A DNA stretch of 34,780 nucleotides from Lachnospiraceae bacterium. Lineage in GTDB: Bacteria; Bacillota; Clostridia; Lachnospirales; Lachnospiraceae. This document shows, one piece after another, positions 1-7,525 of this stretch. A program made the position numbers and the translations under genes. How positions within the stretch are numbered: the first letter of the stretch is position 1; each line of letters starts with the position of its first letter. The notes under the pieces are model-generated. The model worked only from the letters and a program-made list of their open reading frames with translations. It ran no database searches and was not told the DNA's origin. Where the stretch lies: positions 1 through 34,780 of the forward strand of contig JAFUXG010000054.1 of the NCBI GenBank assembly GCA_017470935.1. Direction: 5' to 3'.

Positions 1-1
1 T

Positions 2-502
2 GACGGACAGAGGGTGGACCATACGGAGAATAATATCTTTCTTGAGAACATCACCAAGGAGGAGATCGTAGAGAAGAAGCTGTTTGTATATGTGCCGTTC
101 TATATAATACGTTATGAGAGGGAACTAACGTCTGAAAAAGATTATGAAAAAGTGTTGAAAGACCTTGAATTTCTATATGAAGCAATGTTACAATGGAAGA
201 ACAATCGAGAGATTACGGATGTGGAGCTGGCGGACTTAAGTAGTTGCATGCGGGTTGTGGCCAGGCATATAACAGACGGCAATGAGATAGAAGACAAGGT
301 GGTGAAGGCAATGGGTGGTGAGATTATTGAGCTGCCAAGCGACAGGCTGAGGGAGGCAGAAGAGAAGCTTGCGGAGTTGAACACAGCAATGAAGGAAGCG
401 GATGCAAGAGCGGAAGAGGCGGATGCAAGAGCGAATGAAGCGGACGCAAGAGCGGAAAGGTATATGAAAATTCTTATAGAGAACGGAATTAAGGTTGATT
501 GA
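2..502 (+). CDS. C-terminal part of an Rpn/PD-(D/E)XK nuclease-transposase-type protein (5' end outside window)
   Basis: The reading frame is open from base 2 through the first in-window start (GTG at 14) to a TGA at 500-502, so the gene almost certainly begins upstream. The visible part has the segment LFVYVPFYIIRYE followed by a helical region, a pattern I associate with the C-terminal half of Lachnospiraceae Rpn-family (recombination-promoting nuclease / putative transposase) proteins; the nuclease core itself is not in the window. Residues near the end form an imperfect heptad-like repeat (EADARAE x3, an imperfect 21-nt DNA repeat at about 397-458), probably coiled coil. It overlaps the next ORF at TGATG, suggesting translational coupling. 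Family assignment is inference from pattern only. Confidence 0.55.
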   Translation, partial: DGQRVDHTENNIFLENITKEEIVEKKLFVYVPFYIIRYERELTSEKDYEKVLKDLEFLYEAMLQWKNNREITDVELADLSSCMRVVARHITDGNEIEDKVVKAMGGEIIELPSDRLREAEEKLAELNTAMKEADARAEEADARANEADARAERYMKILIENGIKVD

Positions 503-744
503 TGTATGAGGATGTCTATAAGCTTTGTGCTGATACAGGGGGAGTGATGAGTATGTTTTCAGTGGAATTGTATGAGCTTGACAGGAATACCATGAAGCTG
601 ATGGTGGATGAGATGCAGGATGAGATTGATGATCTGAAGGAGAATGTTGATACTTTGAAGGAGAGCAATGACAATTTGCAGAAGACAAACGATGAGTTGT
701 TAGTTGAGTTGAAAGCATACAAGGAGAAATTTGGAAATCTATAG
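502..744 (+). CDS. Small coiled-coil protein, function unknown
   Basis: ATG at 502 overlaps the upstream stop codon (TGATG), a typical coupled arrangement; a TTG three bases earlier is less likely. The product is 80 residues: a short N-terminal part, then a long acidic amphipathic helix (residues ~30-78, rich in E/K/L/N with heptad spacing, e.g. LKENVDTLKESNDNL) that should form a coiled coil. No catalytic motif is visible. It could be a partner or a detached C-terminal segment of the upstream nuclease-like protein (a frameshifted single gene is possible). No independent promoter is evident. Confidence 0.5.
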   Translation: MYEDVYKLCADTGGVMSMFSVELYELDRNTMKLMVDEMQDEIDDLKENVDTLKESNDNLQKTNDELLVELKAYKEKFGNL

Positions 745-804
745 GATAATTTAATACTAATATGTAAGGCAGGATATGATATGAGTGTCCTGCCTTATTT
801 TGAA

Positions 805-855
805 AAAGCCGGCAAAACCGCAAGAGTTGATGTGACTCGCAGGTCTGCCGGCTTT
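805..855. terminator. Hairpin terminator between convergent genes
   Basis: AAAGCCGGCA at 805-814 pairs perfectly with TGCCGGCTTT at 846-855; an inner GAGT/ACTC stem is also present. It lies between the plus-strand ORF ending at 744 and the minus-strand gene ending at 884. The short A and T runs flanking the stem allow use in either direction. Confidence 0.65.
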
Positions 856-883
856 ATGTATATCTGGGAGCTGCTGCAATTAA

Positions 884-1270
884 TCAGTGGTCGTCATCAT
901 CAAAATCGTCATCCATGTCGTGGTGGTCTGACATGAATTCTCTGTTGGTAACGCGCTTGGCGTCACGCTGCTTCTCCACTAGCTCTGAAAGCTGCTCCTT
1001 AACATCCTTGGGATGCTTGATGCTCAATATATCAAAGTCCTTCATGCTCTTATCAGCAGAGCAGCAGTGGATGGTTCCCACGCCGAAAAGTCTCTGCCCG
1101 AAGCTTCTTGAAAGTGATACATCCATGATTCTGTATAATCTTACTTCGTCTTCCTTCTTATTAAGAAATCCCTGCTCAATAAAGAGCCTTTCCTCTGTCA
1201 TGCTGTATTTGGTAAATGAAAGGGGAAGACCAAACAGGGTTCTCTTTCTGTCACTCCATAAAAAATCCAT
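884..1270 (-). CDS. PH-domain (bPH2/YdbT-like) small protein
   Basis: The start is set by a GGAGG (plus 1276-1280) five bases before ATG 1270-1268, giving MDFLWSDRKRT; a longer upstream frame has no ribosome site. The 128-residue product has the bacterial PH-2 (DUF304) pattern: a strand-rich middle 'YSMTEERLFIEQGFLNKKEDEVRLYRIMDVSL' type segment with R-L-Y-R-I-x-D-V, then F-G-V-G-T-I and a helix 'HPKDVKEQLSELV'. The C-terminus is an unusual run of Asp/His (DMDDDFDDDDH). No TM segment is visible, so it is probably cytoplasmic; bPH2 domains often occur in membrane-associated complexes of unknown role. Confidence 0.75.
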   Translation of the reverse strand: MDFLWSDRKRTLFGLPLSFTKYSMTEERLFIEQGFLNKKEDEVRLYRIMDVSLSRSFGQRLFGVGTIHCCSADKSMKDFDILSIKHPKDVKEQLSELVEKQRDAKRVTNREFMSDHHDMDDDFDDDDH

Positions 1271-1297
1271 AATATCCTCCATCTTTAAAGTTATTTG

Positions 1298-1359
1298 AGA
1301 TAATTGCAAAATCCAATATATGTTATTAGCTTTGAAAATGAAATGTTTTGCAATTATCT
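1298..1359. repeat. 14-bp perfect inverted repeat upstream of the PH-domain gene
   Basis: AGATAATTGCAAAA at 1298-1311 and its exact reverse complement TTTTGCAATTATCT at 1346-1359 are separated by 34 bp. The pair lies in the presumed promoter/leader of the minus-strand PH gene. Each arm itself contains the palindrome TTGCAA, so this could be two operator copies rather than one RNA stem. Confidence 0.6.
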
Positions 1360-1477
1360 GCATTTCACTTTAATATCATACTCTTTTTTTATGATAAATT
1401 CAACTATAAGGAGTGAAAATATACGTGATATATCCACATTTTGCACATTGATAAAATACTTTTCAATCTGTATAATG

Positions 1478-1594
1478 TATCTTATCGGAAGGAAAGGAAG
1501 GTCAAGCGAAGCGCAGACTTTACTTTCACCCGATAAGATAACGAGAAAACGAAGTTTTCGAGATTATGAGAATGCACGAAGTGCTTCTCATAAT
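1478..1594. repeat. Three consecutive hairpins, each capped by a cGAAg loop
   Basis: Hairpin 1: TATCTTATCGG (1478-1488) pairs with CCGATAAGATA (1530-1540), with inner stems GAAAG/CTTTC and AAGGTC/GACTTT and an apical GCGAAGC. Hairpin 2: GAAAAC-GAA-GTTTTC (1545-1559). Hairpin 3: ATTATGAGAA-T-GCAC-GAA-GTGC-TTCTCATAAT (1563-1594). A 12-nt direct repeat ATAATGTATCTT (1472-1483 and 1590-1601) brackets the unit. It fills the gap between the divergent PH gene and the amidase gene. It does not resemble a simple terminator because no T tract follows. Confidence 0.7.
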
Positions 1595-1697
1595 GTATCT
1601 TGTCTTTAGAAAAGTATGCAAATGGAATGTGGCTGGATAATATAGTATTCCGGCTTAGGAATATTACGTGAGACAGGAATTTGAAATGGAGGAATTT

Positions 1698-3440
1698 ATG
1701 ATAAGCATCAAACATAGGATAATGAAAATGAGAAAATATACTGCATTGGTGATGGCGCTGGTATTAATGGTGTCATTTTCTGTGAGGCTCGACGCAGCGG
1801 CTGCCACAATCGGAGCTGGGAATGTGGGTGAGCTTTCTTCTGTAACACAGGTTAAGCTGCTGGGGGAAGGTTCAGAGCAACAGACATCCGAGCAGCAGGC
1901 CTCAGAACAACAAACTTCGGAACAGCAGACCTCAGAACAAAAAACATCGGAACAGCCTGCCACAGAACAAAAGACTACAGAGCAGCAGGTTGCGGAGCAG
2001 CCTGCAAGAAATCCGGAGCTTGCTTACACCGGTTTGTCACCGGCAGATGCAAAGGTGCTTCTGATCGATCCGGGACATTGCAAGAAGCATCCGGGAGCAC
2101 ATGGCAACGGACTTAAGGAGGAGGTTGTGGTGCTGGATATATCCCTTGCAATGTATGATGCTTTGGAGGATTACGGGGATATTACCGTATATCTGACAAG
2201 AGAGGACGGCGATTGTTGTAAAAATCTTGGACTGGGTAATGACTGTCTGTATGCCAGAAGTAATTATGCCCAGCAGCTTTCTGCGGATTTTCTTGTAAGT
2301 ATCCATATAAATGCAGGCAGAAGCTCAGGAGCTAACGCGTTAGTTGCTTATAATTCAGGATATCATGACAGGATAAGGGTGGAGACCCAGGCCTTTGGCA
2401 GAGTAGCCCTTAAGGAGCTTAAGAAGATAGGAATTGCCAACAGGGGATTTCTTCTCAGAAAGTCAGGAAGCGGAAACAGATACAGCAATGGAAAGCTCTG
2501 CGATTATTATGCCATAGTAAGACGCGGGGTTGTGGATGAGATTCCGGGAGTCATTATGGAGCACGGTTATATAACCAGTGCATCAGACTGCAAGAAATTT
2601 TTCAATACCAAGGCAAAGAGAACTAAGGTGGGACAGGCTGATGCCAATGCCGTAATTAATTACTACAATCTCTCAAAGAAAACTGTTGAAGGCTCATTTA
2701 TTAATGAGAATGGGGATACTTATTTCAAGAACACAGCAGGACAAAGGGTAAGCGGATGGGTTAAGTCAGATGGAGCTTGGTATTACTTTGACGAAATGAC
2801 AGGAAAAATGCAGAAGGGCATGCTTACCCAGGGGGATAACACATTTTATCTCAGTCCTTCTAACGGGGAACTGGTAATCGGTGAATTTACACTGGACGGT
2901 TATCAATATATGGCAAGGGGTAACGGAACCTTAGTAAAGGCATGCATGTATACGGATGGCGTTGGAACATATCTGTATGACGCTGCAGGAAGAAAGCTTA
3001 AGAAGGGTTTCTATACAATTGAGAATAATACCTATTATGTTGTAAGTGCTAAGAAGGTTGCAAGAGGTCTTACAAAGATAGGTTCAAGCTATTATGGCTT
3101 TGATTCAAAGACCGGCGTAATGCTTTATGGACCGCAGACTATTGGCAGCAGGAATTACTATTTTGATCCTGAAACTGGTGTGGCAGCCAGAAATAAGATG
3201 GTGACAATTGATGATGAAACCTATTATTACGGGAGCAAGGCGGCTGAGCAGACCGGATGGGTGACGTATAAGGGCGCGAAGTATTATTTTGCAAAGAGCT
3301 CGGCTGAGATGGTCAAGGGCTGGAAGAAGATAAAGGGCAAGTATTACTATTTTGACGAAGAGACCGGTAAGATGGCTAAGAGCAGGTGGATTGGCAATTA
3401 TTACGTGAATAAGAAGGGTGTTCGGACGAAGAAGCGGTAA
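1698..3440 (+). CDS. Secreted N-acetylmuramoyl-L-alanine amidase (Amidase_3) with choline-binding-type repeats
   Basis: GGAGG at 1688-1692 selects ATG 1698 (580 residues). An N-terminal signal peptide (basic KHRIMKMRK, hydrophobic ALVMALVLMVSF, then AAAA) is followed by a linker of about nine imperfect five-residue repeats (TSEQQ type, ~residues 58-105). The Amidase_3 domain starts at LLIDPGH (zinc His ~127), continues with LKEEVV (zinc Glu) and SIHINA (zinc His) and has the catalytic Glu in VIMEHGYI. After ~residue 335 come tandem glucan/choline-binding (CW_1) repeats of the form GWvk..g.WYYFd..TGkM.kG, the last ending near the C-terminus. It hydrolyses the MurNAc-L-Ala bond of peptidoglycan outside the cell; the repeats should hold it on the wall. 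It is monocistronic, followed by a hairpin. Confidence 0.92.
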   Translation: MISIKHRIMKMRKYTALVMALVLMVSFSVRLDAAAATIGAGNVGELSSVTQVKLLGEGSEQQTSEQQASEQQTSEQQTSEQKTSEQPATEQKTTEQQVAEQPARNPELAYTGLSPADAKVLLIDPGHCKKHPGAHGNGLKEEVVVLDISLAMYDALEDYGDITVYLTREDGDCCKNLGLGNDCLYARSNYAQQLSADFLVSIHINAGRSSGANALVAYNSGYHDRIRVETQAFGRVALKELKKIGIANRGFLLRKSGSGNRYSNGKLCDYYAIVRRGVVDEIPGVIMEHGYITSASDCKKFFNTKAKRTKVGQADANAVINYYNLSKKTVEGSFINENGDTYFKNTAGQRVSGWVKSDGAWYYFDEMTGKMQKGMLTQGDNTFYLSPSNGELVIGEFTLDGYQYMARGNGTLVKACMYTDGVGTYLYDAAGRKLKKGFYTIENNTYYVVSAKKVARGLTKIGSSYYGFDSKTGVMLYGPQTIGSRNYYFDPETGVAARNKMVTIDDETYYYGSKAAEQTGWVTYKGAKYYFAKSSAEMVKGWKKIKGKYYYFDEETGKMAKSRWIGNYYVNKKGVRTKKR

Positions 3441-3461
3441 TAGGTGTGGAAGTCCGTTCAG

Positions 3462-3516
3462 TTAACGGCACAGAAAGTTTTTGCATGAAAGCTTGACGAA
3501 ATTTCTGTGCTGTTAA
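3462..3516. terminator. Hairpin downstream of the amidase gene
   Basis: TTAACGGCACAGAAA (3462-3476) pairs with TTTCTGTGCTGTTAA (3502-3516) with a single G-T wobble. There is no good T tract, so termination by this hairpin alone is uncertain. Confidence 0.5.
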
Positions 3517-3572
3517 TTAACTGTGGATAGTAACGATGTAACAAATAAAATGGACTACTTCATAATAAATAC

Positions 3573-3601
3573 TTGTGAAATCAGCAAAATTTTGGTAAAA
3601 T
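3573..3601 (+). promoter_or_regulatory. Sigma-A-type promoter of glycogen phosphorylase
   Basis: -35 TTGTGA (3573-3578), 17-bp spacer, -10 TAAAAT (3596-3601). Transcription would begin near 3608, giving a ~105-nt leader before the ATG at 3715. Confidence 0.6.
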
Positions 3602-3714
3602 AGAAAGCGATTGTTTTGAACATTCCTGTGAATTGATGTCATGGGAAATGTGAATCATTACTAAGGTGCGTGAGTATAACATTTATGCACCGTAATAAGG
3701 AGGATAATTGTAAC

Positions 3715-6189
3715 ATGGCTAGTAGAAAGTTAGATTTCGACAAGGAGACCTTTAAGAAAGAGGTTATCAGCAACGTTAAGGCTCTTTATCGCAGAACAAT
3801 TGATGAGGCAACACAGCAGCAGGTGTTCCAGGCAGTATGTTATGCCATTAAGGATACCATTATAGACCAGTGGATCGCTACTCATAAGGAATATGAGAAG
3901 AAGAATGCCAAGACAGTGTATTACCTTTCAATGGAGTTCTTAATGGGCAGAGCGCTTGGTAACAATCTTATTAACCTCACATATTACAATGAGGTCAAGG
4001 AGGCACTTGATGAGCTGGGATTTGATCTTAATGTAATCGAGGATCAGGAGCCGGATGCAGCTTTAGGTAATGGTGGTCTTGGACGTCTTGCAGCCTGCTT
4101 CTTAGATTCCCTTTCAACACTTGGTTATCCTGCATACGGATGTGGTATCCGTTACCGTTACGGAATGTTCCGCCAGGAGATCAGGGACGGTTATCAGATT
4201 GAGAAGCCGGATGACTGGTTAAGAGACGGTAATCCGTTTGAGGTTCGCCGTAATGAGTATGCCTGCGAGGTTAAGTTCGGCGGTCATGTTAAGGTTGATT
4301 ATAAAGATGGAAAGAATCATTTCGTTCAGGAGGGATACTCTTCGATCCGTGCAATCCCTTATGACCTTCCTGTAATCGGATATGGTAATAATGTTGTTAA
4401 CACACTTAGAATCTGGGATGCAGAGGCTATATCTGACTTCAACCTTGATTCCTTTGACAAGGGTGAATATCAGAAGGCGGTAGAGCAGCAGAACCTTGCA
4501 AGAACAATTGTTGAGGTGCTTTATCCTAACGATAACCATTATGCAGGTAAGGAGCTTAGATTAAAGCAGCAGTATTTCTTCATCTCTGCTTCAATCCAGA
4601 CAGCTCTTAAGAAGTTCAAGGAGAACAATAAGGATATTCATGATCTTCCTAAGAAGATTACATTCCAGTTAAATGATACACATCCTACAGTAACAGTTGC
4701 AGAGCTTATGAGAATCCTTGTGGATGAGGAGCAGCTTGAGTGGGATGACGCATGGGATATTACATGTCATACATGTGCATATACAAACCACACGATCATG
4801 TCAGAAGCTTTGGAGAAATGGCCTATTGAGTTATTCTCAAGACTTCTTCCCCGTGTATATCAGATCATTGAAGAGATTGACAGAAGATATGTTAATATGA
4901 TCCGTGAAAAGTATCCTAACAATCCTGAGAAGGTTAAGAACATGGCTATTCTTTACGATGGGCAGGTTAAGATGGCACACCTTGCTATTGCAGGCTCATA
5001 TTCAGTTAACGGTGTTGCTGCCCTTCATACAGAGATTCTTAAGAAGCGTGAGCTTAAGGACTTCTATGAGATGAGACCTGAGCAGTTTAACAACAAGACT
5101 AACGGTATTACCCAGAGACGTTTCCTTCTTCATGGTAATCCCCTTTTGGCTTCCTGGGTAACATCTAAGATTGGTGATGAGTGGATCACAGATCTTCCTC
5201 ATATTGCTAAGCTTAAGGTATATGTTGATGATGAGAAGTGCCAGCAGGAGTTCATGAACATTAAGTATCAGAATAAGGTTCGTCTTGCAGCATATATTAA
5301 GGAGCATAACGGTATTGAGGTTGATCCCCGTTCAATCTTCGATGTACAGGTTAAGAGACTTCATGAGTATAAGAGACAGCTTCTTAACATCCTTCATGTA
5401 ATGCATCTCTACACAGAGATTAAGGAGCATCCTGAGAAGGATATTGTGCCCCGCACATTTATCTTCGGTGCTAAGGCAGCAGCGGGATATAAGAGAGCTA
5501 AGCTCACGATCAAGCTTATTAACTCAGTGGCAGATGTGATCAATAATGACGAGTCTATCAAGGGCAAGATCAAGGTTGTATTCATTGAGAATTACCGTGT
5601 ATCTAATGCAGAGCTTATCTTTGCGGCTGCTGATGTTTCAGAGCAGATTTCAACGGCTTCCCGTGAGGCATCTGGTACAGGTAACATGAAGTTCATGTTA
5701 AATGGTGCTCCAACCCTTGGAACAATGGATGGTGCTAACGTTGAGATCGTTGAAGAGGTTGGCTCAGAGAATGCATTTATCTTCGGTCTTTCTGCGGATG
5801 AGGTTATGGCATACGAGAGAGACAGAAATTACAAGCCAAGAGATATATACAACAGCAATGCTAACGTAAGACGTGTGCTTACACAGCTTATCAATGGTAC
5901 CTATAATGAGGATACAGAGATCTTCCGTGATATCTATGATTCACTTATTGAGGAGGATGTATACTTCACACTCAAGGATTTTGATTCATACTGTGAGGCT
6001 CATGAGAGAGTTGATGAGGCATACAGAGATGAGAAGCGCTGGGCTAAGATGGCAATGCTTAATACTGCCTGCGCAGGCAAGTTCTCTTCAGACCGTACGA
6101 TCGAGCAGTATGCAAAAGAGATCTGGAAGCTTGATAAGGTAACGGTTAAGATGCCAAAGGCACCTGCCAAGAAGAAGGTATCGAAATAA
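3715..6189 (+). CDS. glgP: Glycogen/alpha-glucan phosphorylase (GT35)
   Basis: AAGGAGG ending at 3703 precedes ATG 3715 (MASRKLDFDKETF); the 15 codons upstream in frame lack a ribosome site. The 824-residue product matches the usual ~800-830 residues of GT35. Landmarks: YLSMEFLMGRALGNNL near the N-terminus, EDQEPDAALGNGGLGRLAACFLDS, QLNDTHP, NGVAALH, and the pyridoxal-phosphate site EASGTGNMKFMLNG with Lys ~659. It releases glucose-1-phosphate from alpha-1,4-glucan in the cytoplasm. The C-terminus is extended by a Lys/Pro/Ala tail (MPKAPAKKK), and the DNA of that tail is repeated downstream (separate entry). It has its own promoter. Confidence 0.97.
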   Translation: MASRKLDFDKETFKKEVISNVKALYRRTIDEATQQQVFQAVCYAIKDTIIDQWIATHKEYEKKNAKTVYYLSMEFLMGRALGNNLINLTYYNEVKEALDELGFDLNVIEDQEPDAALGNGGLGRLAACFLDSLSTLGYPAYGCGIRYRYGMFRQEIRDGYQIEKPDDWLRDGNPFEVRRNEYACEVKFGGHVKVDYKDGKNHFVQEGYSSIRAIPYDLPVIGYGNNVVNTLRIWDAEAISDFNLDSFDKGEYQKAVEQQNLARTIVEVLYPNDNHYAGKELRLKQQYFFISASIQTALKKFKENNKDIHDLPKKITFQLNDTHPTVTVAELMRILVDEEQLEWDDAWDITCHTCAYTNHTIMSEALEKWPIELFSRLLPRVYQIIEEIDRRYVNMIREKYPNNPEKVKNMAILYDGQVKMAHLAIAGSYSVNGVAALHTEILKKRELKDFYEMRPEQFNNKTNGITQRRFLLHGNPLLASWVTSKIGDEWITDLPHIAKLKVYVDDEKCQQEFMNIKYQNKVRLAAYIKEHNGIEVDPRSIFDVQVKRLHEYKRQLLNILHVMHLYTEIKEHPEKDIVPRTFIFGAKAAAGYKRAKLTIKLINSVADVINNDESIKGKIKVVFIENYRVSNAELIFAAADVSEQISTASREASGTGNMKFMLNGAPTLGTMDGANVEIVEEVGSENAFIFGLSADEVMAYERDRNYKPRDIYNSNANVRRVLTQLINGTYNEDTEIFRDIYDSLIEEDVYFTLKDFDSYCEAHERVDEAYRDEKRWAKMAMLNTACAGKFSSDRTIEQYAKEIWKLDKVTVKMPKAPAKKKVSK

Positions 6190-6331
6190 GGATATGGAAG
6201 CTGGATAAGGTGGCAGTTAAGATGCCAAAGGCACCTGCCAAGAAGAAGGTATCGAAATAAGGATATGGAAGCTGGATAAGGTGGCAGTTAAGATGCCAAA
6301 GATGCCTGCTAAGAAGAAGCTTTGTAAATAA
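6119..6331 (+). repeat. Three tandem 71-bp copies of the glgP 3' end
   Basis: The end of glgP (from about 6119 to the TAA at 6189) recurs immediately, ending at TAA 6258-6260 and again at TAA 6329-6331, exactly 71 bp apart. Copies 2 and 3 still encode ...WKLDKVAVKMPK.PAKKK..K-stop in their own frame, but 71 is not a multiple of three and each copy has a stop, so they are not translated as part of GlgP. Copy 1 differs from copies 2 and 3 at a few positions; copy 3 ends in LCK rather than VSK. Confidence 0.9.
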
Positions 6332-6358
6332 AGCAGACATCCATATAGAATAATAACG

Positions 6359-6393
6359 ACCTTCCCCACATATAATAGTGGGGGAGGTTTTTT
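6359..6393 (+). terminator. Hairpin with T6 tract that also contains the ribosome site of the next gene
   Basis: ACCTTCCCCAC (6359-6369) pairs with GTGGGGGAGGT (6378-6388, one G-T wobble), loop ATATAATA, followed by TTTTTT up to 6393. It is a canonical intrinsic terminator for glgP. However, the 3' arm contains GGGGGAGG (6380-6387), which is the only ribosome site for the ATG at 6394, directly after the T tract. Confidence 0.8.
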
Positions 6394-7410
6394 ATGTTTA
6401 AGGGCAGAAAGATCAATAAAGGCAGAATGGGTAATAATTCTGCAAATACAGTAAGGAATAACAGTGTAAAGAGGGCTGTTAGAAATAATATTATATTCTG
6501 GATCATTGTCTTTTTCTTTCCCTGCGCCTGCTGCCTGACAGTTCATTTGATTGATAAGGATATTGTAATAGGACAGGGAGGATATTCGGTTGACAGGCAT
6601 AAGCTTAATAAGAATATAATGCTTGAAATAAATGGATTCTACAAGAGCATTGACGTGGAGGAATATGTGGTGGGAGTCATGGCGGGAGTGATTCCGGCAG
6701 ATTACTGCAAGGAGGCATTAAAGGCCCAGGCAGTGCTTATAAGAACCAATGTACTTAAGGAAATGGAGGAGAAGAACACAAGGGATGCAGCTGATATTTC
6801 GTATCAGTATCTGACCAGAGAGGACAGGGAGCTGCTGTGGGGAAGGATCAATATGGATAGGAATGAAAGGATAATGGAATACGCAGTAAGCAGCACCTGC
6901 GGCAAGGTCATAAGAAAGGAAGATAATCTTATAATGGCCATGTATCATGAGGTGAGTATCGGGAAGACTGCCGATGCATCAGAGGTGCTTGACGAGGATA
7001 TATCCTATCTTAAATCTGTGGACAGCAGCCAGGATGTGGAAGCGAAGAATTATATGAACATATATACATATTCGTGGGAAAAGCTTGGGGAGTTATTTAA
7101 TAATCTGACTGCGGATAAAATTGAAATTTCAATAGATGAAAGCACTGAGAACGGATTTGTGAAAAAGGTGTCAGCCGGCGGAAGCATTTACACCGGACAG
7201 GAGCTGGCTGACCTGCTGGAGCTTCCATCAATCAACTACTATGTGGAGGAGCAGGAGAATGGCATAAGGTTTGTCTGTCTTGGAAAGGGCAGCTGTCTTG
7301 GACTTTCCCAATACGGAGCAAATTATATGGCGTCAAATGGGAAGACCATGGAGGAGATCATATCCTATTATTATAAGGATGTGAGCGTGGAGAAGGCATT
7401 AGGCAATTGA
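6394..7410 (+). CDS. spoIID: SpoIID/LytB-domain protein with degenerate active site
   Basis: 338 residues, close to typical SpoIID. One TM segment (~residues 32-52, IIFWIIVFFFPCACCL) follows a basic N-terminus; the rest is extracytoplasmic. The SpoIID fold is clear: SIDVEEYVVGVMAGVIPADYCKEALKAQAVLIRTN, then AMYHEVSIGKTADASEV...YLKSV, and a C-terminal GLSQYGANYMASNGKTMEEIISYYYKDV. SpoIID is a lytic transglycosylase used in forespore engulfment. Here the family's catalytic Glu (in the A-E-M-P stretch) aligns with Val99 (codon GTG), and the usual GHGVGMSQ is GSCLGLSQ, so the enzyme may be inactive. Its place ahead of a SpoIIQ-like gene matches the spoIID-spoIIQ order known from Bacillus and Clostridia. 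Confidence 0.85.
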   Translation: MFKGRKINKGRMGNNSANTVRNNSVKRAVRNNIIFWIIVFFFPCACCLTVHLIDKDIVIGQGGYSVDRHKLNKNIMLEINGFYKSIDVEEYVVGVMAGVIPADYCKEALKAQAVLIRTNVLKEMEEKNTRDAADISYQYLTREDRELLWGRINMDRNERIMEYAVSSTCGKVIRKEDNLIMAMYHEVSIGKTADASEVLDEDISYLKSVDSSQDVEAKNYMNIYTYSWEKLGELFNNLTADKIEISIDESTENGFVKKVSAGGSIYTGQELADLLELPSINYYVEEQENGIRFVCLGKGSCLGLSQYGANYMASNGKTMEEIISYYYKDVSVEKALGN

Positions 7411-7525
7411 CAGTAATTGGGGCTATCTGTTATATTGAAAGTATATTATGAATAATCATTTTCCTTATTGAACAATTAAATAAGTTCAAAACGGAGCTTA
7501 CACTATATAAGAGAAGGATAGATAT

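Noticed and set aside
236-823. Long minus-strand frame opposite the first two ORFs
   Set aside because: It is antisense to the better-supported plus-strand frames, has no ribosome site and a composition rich in His/Ser/Cys typical of a shadow frame.
7468-7489. Inverted repeat TTGAAC-N10-GTTCAA before the L,D-transpeptidase gene
   Set aside because: Six-base arms in AT-rich DNA are likely by chance, and no convincing -10 is aligned with it, so no operator was annotated.
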